Below the pieces are notes generated by a model. That model did not search any database, was not told where the DNA came from, and saw only the letters and a program-made list of their open reading frames with translations. Positions 56,396-64,000 of a stretch of DNA of 64,000 nucleotides are shown in pieces. Numbering within the stretch: the first letter of the stretch is position 1; every line of letters begins with the position of its first letter. Origin of the DNA: Streptomyces sp. Ag109_O5-1 (GTDB lineage: Bacteria > Actinomycetota > Actinomycetes > Streptomycetales > Streptomycetaceae); assembly GCF_003814875.1 (NCBI RefSeq), contig NZ_RKQF01000001.1, positions 10,354,001 through 10,418,000 of the forward strand, given 5' to 3'. The position numbers were made by a program, and so were the translations under genes.

Positions 56396-56745
56396 CGGAG
56401 TCTCCCTCCAGGAGTGCCTCGATCTCAGGCGCTCCTGGCGACACCGAACGTCAGCCGCCGGACCGTGACGGGTTGAGGGAGCACCCACGGGTAACTGTGT
56501 TCACGGGGCTCACCTCCATACGACGACTTCACGGTCCGCCACGAAAGTAGCGGCAGGGCGCCGCCTCGTTCAAACCCTTTTCCCGTCGGCGGAGCGCGAG
56601 GCGGGTCGCGAACACGCGACGGGCCTTGGTAGACCGATTCGTCTGCTCGTAGTGATCGAGGCTGACATGGTGCGCCCCGCGCAATTACGTTCAGACCATT
56701 CGGTCTATGGGCCGATCGGTCTGGCATGGGGGCCAGAAGTGCGGG
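56396..56745. promoter_or_regulatory. upstream region of the GNAT/IF-1 unit with two dyads
   Basis: About 350 bp without a gene. Two related dyads, AGAC-N6-GTCT at 56631-56644 and AGACC-N4-GGTCT at 56693-56706, resemble TetR operators. No TetR gene stands beside them. Confidence 0.5.
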
Positions 56746-57151
56746 CTACAGGCCGACCCCGGGCAGGGCCCGTCGGATCACTTCTTCGGCGAACGCCACG
56801 TCGGCGGGTGCCGCCCCCTCGCGGCCACGGGCGGCACATGGCCGTCTCGTCGTGGATCTTCTCGCAGTCCCGTTCGTACTGCCCGCTGTCGGTTTCCGCC
56901 GCGGGGGTGAGTAGTTCGCCGCGCTCGGCGAGCACGAAGACGCGACGCAGATGGGTCAGATGGCTGTGCGGGAAGCCCGCGGAGACAGCGGGGACGGCGG
57001 GCGGATCGCCGATCTCCGGCTCCTGCCAGGTGATGCCGTCGACCGCGAGGGCCTCGGAAAGGCGCGCGAACGCGCGACGGTGGTACGCCAGTCCCTCGGC
57101 GTCGTTGCGCGCCTGGTCGTCCAGGAGCCCTACGGTGATGGAAAGTCCCAT
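56746..57151 (-). pseudogene. decayed conserved Streptomyces gene
   Basis: The frame from 57151 opens like a protein common in Streptomyces (MGLSITVGLLDDQARNDAEG, then HLTHLRRVFVLAERGE and HDETAM). After that the frame is meaningless, while a different frame gives the natural end ADVAFAEEVIRRALPGVGL and a stop at 56746. A deletion with frameshift must lie near 56835. The function of the family is unknown to me. Confidence 0.65.
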
Positions 57152-57282
57152 GGCCGCACAGGGTAACGATCACCGCTGACAGCGGCCGAGAGGGGACGGG
57201 AATGCGCGTACTTCTACGCGCCCCGGGCACCCGCCGCCGGGAGAAGCTCTCTCAGGGCCGGTACCCGTTCTCGCCTACCCCG

Positions 57283-57395
57283 TCAGGTGCCGACGCTTTC
57301 GCCGTCATCGTCGGCGGGATCCGCGATCAGCCCGGTCTCCACGGCGAGTTCGCCCGGAAGCTCCCAGGTGTTCCGTCGGGACGGGAAGTGGGGCA
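57283..57395 (-). pseudogene. second NUDIX remnant with a collapsed box
   Basis: In a frame different from the NUDIX gene, the strand reads PHFPSRRNTWELPGELAVET, then GLIADPADDDGESVGT and a stop. WELPG and the late ETGL are the two ends of a Nudix box whose middle is gone. The 3' end of the 57327-57833 gene overlaps it. Confidence 0.4.
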
Positions 57396-57833
57396 CCAGA
57401 GGGCGGCCCCGGCGTTGGGCGCGCTGCGGTGGTGGGCGATGACCGCGCTGGTCATCGGGCCGATGGTCAGCCAGGGGAGCTGTCCAGGGTCGGTCCAGCG
57501 CAGCATGATCCCCTCGGTGAGCGGCACCGAAGCGGGGTCGCCGCGCCAGGTTCCGGCGTAGACCTGGACCCGTCCGGTCAGCCGGCCCTCGGGTCCGGTG
57601 TCCTCGACGACGGCGAACGGGGCCAGATCGGCGATGCGCAGGTCCGCCTCCTCCAGCAGCTCGCGGGCGACCGCCGCGTCAAGACTCTCCCCGGGTTCGG
57701 GATGGCCACCCGGCAGTGACCACTGCCCGGCTCTGGAGATGGGCTTGTTCGCATCCCGTAGATGCAGCAGATAGCGGTCATCGGGGTGGACCAGAAGGGC
57801 GACCACGTTGGTGTGCGGGGGCGGTTCGGCCAT
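57327..57833 (-). CDS. NUDIX hydrolase
   Basis: This 168-residue protein has the box GGHPEPGESLDAAVARELLEEADL (G-x5-E-x7-RE-x2-EE). The N-terminal NVVALLVHPDDRYLLHLRD fits nucleotide-type substrates. The last 30 residues are Pro/Arg-rich and read through an old NUDIX remnant in another frame, so the natural C-terminus may be lost. Activity is plausible since the box is complete. Confidence 0.85.
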   Translation of the reverse strand: MAEPPPHTNVVALLVHPDDRYLLHLRDANKPISRAGQWSLPGGHPEPGESLDAAVARELLEEADLRIADLAPFAVVEDTGPEGRLTGRVQVYAGTWRGDPASVPLTEGIMLRWTDPGQLPWLTIGPMTSAVIAHHRSAPNAGAALWCPTSRPDGTPGSFRANSPWRPG

Positions 57834-57924
57834 GCGAATGCGGGTTCTCCATGCGGGCAGGCGAGATGTGAGGAGGACCGGGGCGCCGCCGTCTTTGGCC
57901 CCGGCAGCGGCGGCGCCCCGGGTT

Positions 57925-59880
57925 TCAACGGGTGGTGGACAGCGCCAGGAGCTCAGCGAAGAGGCCCCCGCCGGCCGCGAGGTCGTCGTAGGCGCCCTGC
58001 TCGGCGATCCGGCCGTTCTCCAGGACGAGGATCTGGTCGGCGATCTGGCAGTTGACCAGCTGGTGGGTCACCACGATCGTGATGCAGTCACCGGCGAGGG
58101 CCTTGATCTTCTGGAGGATCGTGTGCTCGCCACGGGCGTCCATTTCCGAGGTCGGCTCGTCCAGGATCAGCAGACCTGCCTTGCGGTACAGGGCCCTGGC
58201 GCAGGCCAGCCGCTGCCACTGGCCGCCGGACAGCTCGCTGCCGCCCCACAGTTCCCGGGCGAGCAAGGTGTCCAGTCCGGCCGGGAGGTCCTCGACGGCC
58301 TCTCTCAGGCCGACCGCGTCGATCGCCTCCCAGACGAGAGCATCACCGTCTTCGTGGGGCTGGCCGAGCGTCACGTTGTCCCGTACGGACAGCGGCCACT
58401 GCGCGAAGGACTGCGGGACCAGTCCGGACATGACCCACAGGCTCTCGGGGTCGAGACCTGCCACGTCCTTGCCGTTCCAGCTGACCTTGCCCTTGTCGGT
58501 GAGGTAGATGCCGGCGAGCAGCCGGGCGAGGGTGGACTTGCCCGACCCGTTCTCGCCGACCAGGGCGACGATCTCGCCCCTGCCCGCCCGCAGCGACACC
58601 CCGTCCAGAGCCGGCTTCTCCTTTCCCGGATACCGGTAGCCGACCTCCTGCGCCCGGACCTCCTGCACCGGAGCGGAGAGGGCCGACTGGCCTCGCTTGG
58701 GGGCGCGGTCGGCGGCGAAGGCGAGGAAGGCGTCCATGTCGGCGAGGTAGAGCGAGGTGTGGAACATGGCCGCGCCGTAGATGACGACCTGGCTGAGCGC
58801 GGCGAGGCTGGTCTGCACGGCGATGACCGCGGTCCCCGCGACCGCAGGCTCGATCCTGCCCGTGGCGGCGAGCCAGGCCAGCGCGGCCCAGGTGACGACC
58901 AGGAAGATTCCCCCGATCGCCGAACTGGTCAGGACGATCCTGAGCATGCTGGGCGCGGCGGCCAGGGTACGGGCGTCGATCCGCTCGGAGATCGACCGGT
59001 ACCAGAAAGTCAGGTAGCCGGTCATGGTGTTGGCGCGGATCTCGTCGGTGAACTTCACGCTGGTCGCCCAGCCGCGCAGATTGTGGCGGACGTTGCGGTC
59101 GCCCACGTTCGCATAGTGCGTCTGATAGGTGACCTTCGCATGCAGCACGGCACCGACACCGGCGGGCACGACGGCGAGCAGCAGCAGGGGCAGCAGCAGC
59201 GGATGCAGGACGGTGAGCACTCCGCTCGCGGCGACCAGACGGATGAGGGCAGCGGTCAGACGGGTGGCGTCCTGCACCATCACATGACCACGGACCGCGC
59301 CCATCTCCGCGGCCTCCTGCCGGTCCGCGCAGCCGTCCTCGGCGCGGGCGGCGGCCTCGATGCCGCACACCGCCTCCACCAGACTGCTGTCCGCCTCCGT
59401 GGTCAGCCGCGGTGTGATCCTTCCGTCCGCGTAGGAGGACAGCGCGGTCGCCGCCTTTCCGGTCATCGCGGCCAGCGCGATCACGACCAGGGCGGGCAGT
59501 GCCTGGTGGAGCCTGCCCGCGACCGGTCCTGCGGCGAGGACCTGACGCATCGCGTGCGCGGTGCCGGTCAGCTGGACGGCAGCGCTGACCCCGATGGCCA
59601 ACTGGCAGCCGGCGAGCAGCATGACGGCACGGCGGTCGATGGCCCACGCGATCCTGGCGGTTCGCGCGAGCACTGCGGGCAGTTTGCCGACCATGGCCGT
59701 GAACCCGGCCTCTTCAAGCGGGTTCTTGCTGTGCTTGCCGGTGTAGTGCAACTGGGCGGGCGGCGGAGGCGGTACCCGACCAGCTCCTACTGCGTTCCCT
59801 GCCCGTGGCGGGGAGGCGGCGTTCACCGGCGTCCTCCCCGAGGCAGTCCCGTTCGGGCAACGGACAGCCTCACCACGCAT
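57925..59880 (-). CDS. ABC exporter, fused permease and ATPase
   Basis: The protein has about 651 residues. After an unusual Pro-rich N-terminus come six membrane helices (about residues 75-360). An ATPase domain follows with Walker A VGENGSGKSTLARLL, Q-loop, signature ELSGGQWQRLACARAL and Walker B LLILDEPTSEMD. This is a B-type exporter half, probably working as a dimer. No peptidase domain is present. ATG 59880 is 20 bp after the kinase-like gene, so the three genes from 60930 to 57925 form one unit. Such exporters often serve peptide or antibiotic clusters. Confidence 0.9.
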   Translation of the reverse strand: MRGEAVRCPNGTASGRTPVNAASPPRAGNAVGAGRVPPPPPAQLHYTGKHSKNPLEEAGFTAMVGKLPAVLARTARIAWAIDRRAVMLLAGCQLAIGVSAAVQLTGTAHAMRQVLAAGPVAGRLHQALPALVVIALAAMTGKAATALSSYADGRITPRLTTEADSSLVEAVCGIEAAARAEDGCADRQEAAEMGAVRGHVMVQDATRLTAALIRLVAASGVLTVLHPLLLPLLLLAVVPAGVGAVLHAKVTYQTHYANVGDRNVRHNLRGWATSVKFTDEIRANTMTGYLTFWYRSISERIDARTLAAAPSMLRIVLTSSAIGGIFLVVTWAALAWLAATGRIEPAVAGTAVIAVQTSLAALSQVVIYGAAMFHTSLYLADMDAFLAFAADRAPKRGQSALSAPVQEVRAQEVGYRYPGKEKPALDGVSLRAGRGEIVALVGENGSGKSTLARLLAGIYLTDKGKVSWNGKDVAGLDPESLWVMSGLVPQSFAQWPLSVRDNVTLGQPHEDGDALVWEAIDAVGLREAVEDLPAGLDTLLARELWGGSELSGGQWQRLACARALYRKAGLLILDEPTSEMDARGEHTILQKIKALAGDCITIVVTHQLVNCQIADQILVLENGRIAEQGAYDDLAAGGGLFAELLALSTTR

Positions 59881-59899
59881 GTCGGGGATGATGTCGGCC

Positions 59900-60790
59900 T
59901 CATACCGGTACCTCTTTCGTGAGGCGGGCCAGCACAGCATGGGCGTCTTCGGCCGTTTGGCGATGACCGGGTTCCTTGCCGTCGGCGGCCAGCCTGCGTA
60001 CGGCGTGCAGGGCCGTGAGAGCGCGCAGGGCCAGCCGCTCGTCTCCGCTCAGGCCGCGGCCGTAGCCGTTGAAGAAGTCAAGGCGCAGGTGCGGTTGAGC
60101 CAGCCACGGACCGCAGGCCAGACGGGCAAAGTCCACAACGACCGGGGCGAACCCGGCTGTCTCGAAGTCACGCAGGGACAGGTGCGCCTGGGGACCTTGG
60201 ACCAGGCCGCGTTCGAGGCAGCCGTGGACGAAGCCCAGTGGCAGGCCGCCGAGAACACTCAGGCGGTCCGCGAGATGCGCGACGAGCTTCTGCTCCTCCA
60301 CCGACAGCCGGTCGCCGACCACGTCCAGGTGGAGGCGTGCGTCTTGGGCCAGCCGCAACACGGCCGTGTCCGCCTCCTGGCGGTTGCCGGCGGTCGCCTC
60401 GCCGGCCTGGTGCAGCTTGGCGACGAGGACCCCACTGCGCCAGTGGATCCGCCGCAGAGCGGCGACCTTCACCTGGAGGTCAGGAAGGGGAATGCCCTGC
60501 AGGTCGGTCAGGAGCAGTGCCAGGTGGGACGGGAGGGTGGCCAGCAGACGCGGCGCGCTTCCCGCTCCGAGGGCCGAGACCACGTGCCGGTGGACGAACG
60601 TCTCCTGGGTGAAGCCCTCGGACGTCCGGGCGATCTTGATGACGAAGCGTGCGTTGTCGGCAGCCCGGACAACGTGCCACGAACTTCGCAGGGTTACGTC
60701 GAGCGAGGCGTCACGTACGGGGACGAGGGCGCCCAGCGTCTTCTCGGCCCAGATGCGTACCGGTTCGGGCAGCAGGAACGGGTCAGTCAT
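59900..60790 (-). CDS. aminoglycoside-phosphotransferase-fold protein with degenerate active site
   Basis: This 296-residue protein aligns to the APH/choline kinase fold: Lys in RFVIKIART, a C-lobe VHGCLERGL and a DFETA motif. In active kinases the segment is HGDxxxxN. Here Cys191 replaces the catalytic Asp and Asn is absent, so phosphate transfer is doubtful. In thioamitide and class V lanthipeptide clusters, APH-like proteins take part in peptide modification. The ATG overlaps the stop of the 47-residue upstream gene (ATGA). Confidence 0.82.
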   Translation of the reverse strand: MTDPFLLPEPVRIWAEKTLGALVPVRDASLDVTLRSSWHVVRAADNARFVIKIARTSEGFTQETFVHRHVVSALGAGSAPRLLATLPSHLALLLTDLQGIPLPDLQVKVAALRRIHWRSGVLVAKLHQAGEATAGNRQEADTAVLRLAQDARLHLDVVGDRLSVEEQKLVAHLADRLSVLGGLPLGFVHGCLERGLVQGPQAHLSLRDFETAGFAPVVVDFARLACGPWLAQPHLRLDFFNGYGRGLSGDERLALRALTALHAVRRLAADGKEPGHRQTAEDAHAVLARLTKEVPV

Positions 60791-60930
60791 GCCCCCCACC
60801 TCGGTGTCATACGTGATCGATCCGCGCCGGCCACCGAGACGCTTGCGGCGATGTACGAGGGCCGGCCCGGGGCGCGGCGCGCCGAAGCAGGAGGGAAAGG
60901 GACAGGGGCGGGGGCGGGAACGGGATTCAT
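60787..60930 (-). CDS. 47-residue coupled peptide, function unknown
   Basis: It has an excellent ribosome site (GGAGGAATTC then ATG) and its stop overlaps the kinase-like gene start. The product begins with alternating Pro and Ala/Val (MNPVPAPAPVPFPPASARR) and ends in RMTPRWGA. A further frame ending TLLFDDHWRNS stops on top of this ATG, giving a chain of overlaps. There is no membrane or secretion signal. It may be a precursor peptide, a small partner protein or only a coupling leader. Confidence 0.5.
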   Translation of the reverse strand: MNPVPAPAPVPFPPASARRAPGRPSYIAASVSVAGADRSRMTPRWGA

Positions 60931-61616
60931 GAATTCCTCCAGTGGTCGTCGAACAGCAAGGTGAGCCGGCGGTCATCCCCCAGGGACACGGCTCCGACTC
61001 GGCTGGTGTCAACAGCCGTGCATGCGCGCCGCGTTGGGGATGACTGATGATGACCGGCACAACGACCCGGCCGCCCGACTCGAACGCGCGTGTTTGAGTC
61101 GCATCTCCAGCCCCGTGATTCCGGGGCCGGCGTGGTGCCGACCGCTTGCCTGTGCGGACCCACGAGCGCGGAGAGTGGCCGAATCGCCGCGACCCGATAC
61201 AGGAGTGACGCACGCGTTTCCGTACGGCGCGACCTCGGACGAAGGGGACGGACGAAGCCGGGGCCCGGCACAGCGAGATCAGCAGGTCTACCGTCCTGTC
61301 CACCGGGCCGGGCGCCGCAGCTCGGCGAGCATGGGCAGCATCTCGTGCCGCTCCTACGGGCGGTTCAAGACCTCGGTGCCGACGGCGGTCAGGGACGCGT
61401 CGACGAACGAGGTGGAACGGCGCTTCCACGCCCGCGTGCCGCCTACGTCCCCGACGAGGGAGGCGCGGACCACGTCCACATGCCATTGCCGACGGCGCCG
61501 CACGGGCCGGCCGACGACAAGCGGGCTCACCCGCAAGCTCGTTCACTGCGCATGGTCCGCTCCCAGGTGGAACGCGGGATCCTGTCCCGCAGGGACGAGG
61601 CCGCCCTTGCCCGGGA
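60931..61616. other. no intact gene; possible tail of a lost gene
   Basis: About 690 bp. On the minus strand the last 30 codons before 60927 (TAVDTSRVGAVSLGDDRRLT) look coding and end coupled to the 47-residue gene. Codon bias vanishes further upstream. Nothing else could be recognised. Confidence 0.4.
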
Positions 61617-62045
61617 TCAAGCCTCCGCCGCATGCTGTGAACTGGACCCGTTGGCAAGGGGTTCGACCATCAGTGCACACAGTCGGGTGCGATCGCGGGG
61701 CAGCTTCTCCCATTCGAGGGTCGTCGGCACCATGAGCGACTCAGGCTGCTTTGCCCCGGGCGCAGTTGGCGATCGCGAGCGACGTGGTCGTCGTCCACTG
61801 CACACGCACGCTCCATTCCGTGCCTCCGACGAACACGTTCTTCCAGTCGCGTTCCCGGGCGGTGAGACCGGGACGGGGAATGCCGTGTTCGAAGCGGTGC
61901 CGGACGAACGCGCCGTACTGCTGGGCTGCGGTGTCGATATCCACGAGACGCACGGTGGCGTCGGGCAGCGGCAGACCCGTGACTTTCTCCACATACGGCG
62001 CCGCCGCGTGGAGAAGCTCGGCCATCTGGCTGGCAAAGACGTCGT
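61617..62045 (-). pseudogene. decayed gene of unknown family
   Basis: One minus frame reads MAELLHAAAPYVEKVTGLPL, PDATVRLVDIDTAAQQYGAF and DWKNVFVGGTEWSVRVQW. It ends shortly after ANCARGKAA. Another frame resumes with SLMVPTTLEWEKLPRDRTR. The two pieces probably came from one protein split by a frameshift near 61740. The family was not recognised. Confidence 0.45.
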
Positions 62046-62101
62046 TTCCTCTGGCGCCCGGCGGCCGTCAGCCTTGTGTCGCGGTGTGCGAGTGTCCAGG
62101 T

Positions 62102-62400
62102 ACGAGTTACGACTTGGCCGTGTGGGAAGGAGAGCGACCGGCGAGTGACAGGACCGCCGCTCGAGTCTTCACGGACCTCTTCGACCGCTACCTGGAGACA
62201 GAGGTGCGCGATCCACCGACCGAGCGCGTCACGGCTTACGTTGCCGCGCTTGTGGAGCGGTGGGGTGACGTGACTGAGGACGTGGAGGACGCTTCGCCCT
62301 GGACGGCTGGGCCGTTGATCGGCGGGGCCGGTGGCCCGCTGGTCTGCTTCGATCCTCAGCAGAATCGGCTCAGGCCGCCCTCTTGGTCAGACGGCGGTAT
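62102..62400 (+). pseudogene. conserved Streptomyces gene with lost start and deletion
   Basis: The frame reads SYDLAVWEGERPASDRTAAR, YVAALVERWGDVTED, SPWTAGPLIGGAGG and then CFDPQQNRLRP. Relatives I recall start MSYDLAVWEG; here the first codon is ACG, so ATG has mutated. About 25-30 residues expected between GPLV and CFDPQ are missing. The C-terminal half is replaced by a transposase remnant on the other strand. Confidence 0.6.
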
Positions 62401-62475
62401 CCAATCAGAAGCGCCGCCCCGCCGACGAAGGCGAGGAAGTGTTCCGGCTTGCGTTCGTGGCGGCGGTGAGCGTCG
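62370..62475 (-). mobile_element. IS5-like transposase tail
   Basis: The minus strand ends in RKPEHFLAFVGGAALLIGYR and LTKRAA with a stop at 62370. This is the closing helix of IS5-family transposases (Arg-Xaa-Pro-Glu-His-Phe). The catalytic part is absent. It marks the insertion that cut the plus-strand gene at 62400. Confidence 0.6.
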
Positions 62476-62523
62476 GGGGGAAATCCAAGGCCCTGGCCGC
62501 AGTTCCGTGACGGGCTGCGCACC

Positions 62524-62724
62524 TCATGCCGAGTGCTGATGCTTGTGCAGGGCTGTGCTGGCCCGGAAGCGGATTCGTCCCCAGCGATCCTTGTGTTCGT
62601 CTGTTGCGTCGTCGAAACAACAGCAATGCCGCGCCAGCCAGTGCAAGTCCTCCGGGTCGAGCCATAGAGCGATACGACCTTGTGCGGCTTCGGCTTGCGG
62701 ATCCGTGGGCTGCGGCGGCTTCAT
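62524..62724 (-). CDS. small conserved protein, function unknown
   Basis: This 66-residue protein reads QGRIALWLDPEDLHWLARHC, then DDATDEHKDRWGRIRFRAS, a pattern I recall in many Streptomyces small proteins. Helix content is high and there is no signal. No clear ribosome site stands before ATG 62724, so the start is uncertain. Confidence 0.65.
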   Translation of the reverse strand: MKPPQPTDPQAEAAQGRIALWLDPEDLHWLARHCCCFDDATDEHKDRWGRIRFRASTALHKHQHSA

Positions 62725-63184
62725 GGGGCATGACTGTATGCCCAACTCTCGGCACTTCGTGGCTGGGTGAGGATCCGGGGGAGGGCGGAGGAGTTCGAAC
62801 GAAGCTCGGCCGGCGACCGCGGACACAGCGGGCTGCCAGTCCGTGGGAGAGCAGGTCTCGTGACGCCGGCGGCCGAGAACGTCGTCGGCCCCGCAGGAGA
62901 AGGCTCGGCGATGACGCCGAACGCGTCCTTCTCGTAGCCGTCGCCGCCACGTTCGACGGTCGCGCCGCCACTGTCGCCCTCTCGAACGCGGCGGCTCACC
63001 AACGGAGGGAGCCACTGGCCAACGCCTATGGTTCCCTCCGCTGTGTCCAGGCCCGATACCGGCTCCGCAACCGCGCCGGCCCGTGGGCGCCAGATGTCTG
63101 TCAGCGGGTTGAGTCGGGATACATCCGGATGCTTCCGGCGCGCCACTCGGTGCTGCCGTGGATCAGAGGTGTGGGGCGGGCCTT
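62725..63184. other. no gene supported
   Basis: About 460 bp. Long frames occur on both strands but with mixed third-position GC and no motif. It may be degraded coding DNA. Confidence 0.4.
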
Positions 63185-63540
63185 CTACATGCGGGCGAGG
63201 ATCTCCGCCTTCTTGGTCGTGAACTCTTCCTCGGTCAGGATGCCGGCGTCTCGCAATTGTGCGAGCTGCTGCAGTTGTTCGACGGCGCCGCCTGCCTGGG
63301 GGCTGACGGCTGAGCAGGCGGGGGAGGGGTGTGCCCGGGCGCAGGCACCTTGCCGAGCACCAAGTCGGTCAGCAGCGATTTGATTGCGGGCGCCGAGTCG
63401 TGCGGCACGCGGAAGTCAATGGTGTTGCCTGTCGCGACCACCACGACCTCGGTGTACATCAGGCCGTCCCGCTTCGTCACCACACTCGAGATCCTCTTCA
63501 GGAGGAACGGGCCCTGTTCGACGTCACGTTCTCCGCCGGA
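63185..63540 (-). pseudogene. SHOCT-domain protein with frameshift
   Basis: One frame reads FLLKRISSVVTKRDGLMYTE, VVVVATGNTIDFRVPHDSAP and a Pro-rich linker. The next frame then carries VEQLQQLAQLRDAGILTEEE and FTTKKAEILARM, a classical SHOCT domain ending at 63185. The change of frame lies near 63290. SHOCT tails follow short PH-like domains in many Actinobacteria. The 5' end was not found. Confidence 0.62.
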
Positions 63541-63810
63541 CTGGACAAGGCGGAGCACGCGGGCGTCGCCGCCGCCTCCTGCTGCGCATTGCCTCCGCCG
63601 CCTACGGCATCGAGGTCTTTCTGCGACAGGGCCTGTTCGGGGTCTCCGCGGATGCCCTCGACCAGACCTCGACCCGCGCCGCCCGGACCGCCCGGGACAT
63701 CCCCCGGAACAGCCCCGGTTCCGCCACCGACTGACGGACGCACCAGCTGACACGGGCCGACGTTGCGACGACGCAAGGCACCTGGCGCGAGGAACACGCC
63801 TGGCCTCGGG

Positions 63811-63930
63811 AGGGAATCTTGTACGTCCTCTACCAGGACATCGCCTGGCAACTCCTGTACCTGGAGATGGGGTTCGGCTCCGGACAGACGTGCTGGCGCC
63901 GTCTGGACCGATGGCGGAAGGCCGGCGACC
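63811..63930 (+). mobile_element. IS5-like transposase N-terminal fragment
   Basis: The plus strand reads ILYVLYQDIAWQLLYLEMGF, then GSGQTCWRRLDRWRKAGD. This is the N-terminal DNA-binding part of IS5-family transposases (GxGSGxTCWRRL). The frame stops at about 63970. No inverted repeat ends could be placed. Confidence 0.6.
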
Positions 63931-64000
63931 ACGGGTGCCGGCAGCCGTCCGGATGGGGGCGGATCCCGTGAACCGGAGGAAGACTCAGTGCGGGAATGCC

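Noticed and set aside
63541..63733. Plus frame ending with an AAYGIEVFLRQGLFG segment
   Set aside because: It looks partly coding, but no family, start or ribosome site could be found; too weak to annotate.

Overview
The window is about 64 kb of very GC-rich DNA. Its gene families, GTG starts and strong third-position GC bias are typical of Streptomyces or a close relative. Markers include an SAV2177-type methyltransferase, DUF397/DUF5753 regulator pairs, a GH46 chitosanase, a cysteine-type leader peptide and an extra IF-1. Many secreted enzymes, many truncated genes and two transposase scraps suggest an accessory chromosome arm.

Layout. 1-3385: the conserved but poorly characterised STM4012/4013/4014/4015 gene set, minus strand. 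3534-4504: chitosanase with a palindromic operator and a terminator. 4509-7320: methyltransferase, DUF397/DUF5753 pair and an RsbW-like ATPase. 7370-7961: two rearranged secreted-hydrolase pseudogenes. 8332-11981: a small protein, then an alpha/beta hydrolase/GMC oxidoreductase pair. 12641-23586: a biosynthetic cluster. It holds a membrane protein of the epsilon-poly-lysine synthetase type with its own carrier domain, an NRPS (partial C-A-T-TE), a 2-oxoglutarate dioxygenase, SbnB and SbnA (2,3-diaminopropionate supply) and an MFS exporter. I regard this as the most interesting system here. 24487-26169: a Ser/Thr kinase with an extracellular domain. 26191-31790: a dipeptide-type ABC importer behind a Cys-rich leader peptide. 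32018-39769: a broken MBL-fold gene, methyltransferase, rhomboid-like protein, fibronectin-LPMO fusion, aldo/keto reductase, a TetR/hydrolase divergon and a frameshifted DinB gene. 39804-44800: a polysaccharide-degradation island with an intact 1186-residue GH87-like enzyme between two decayed glycoside hydrolase genes. 44814-49611: lipoprotein, PIG-L deacetylase, XRE-NB-ARC-TPR regulator and a small secreted protein. 49739-50007: scars of a deleted divergent gene pair. 50077-55232: MBL hydrolase, then PaaX regulator, secreted hydrolase and MFS pump. 55380-56395: IF-1 and GNAT. 56746 to the end: mostly decaying genes, but with one coherent coupled unit at 57925-60930 (47-residue peptide, degenerate kinase-like protein, ABC exporter).

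How the genes work together. In the cluster, SbnA and SbnB would make L-2,3-diaminopropionate, the NRPS would activate it, the dioxygenase could hydroxylate it, the membrane protein would join units and the MFS protein would export the product. That chain is inference from families and order. The secreted enzymes (chitosanase, LPMO-like protein, GH87-like enzyme) point to life on fungal or plant polysaccharide. Lesions are spread over many genes. Several are single events (one nonsense codon, one missing base), which fits recent or ongoing loss of function.
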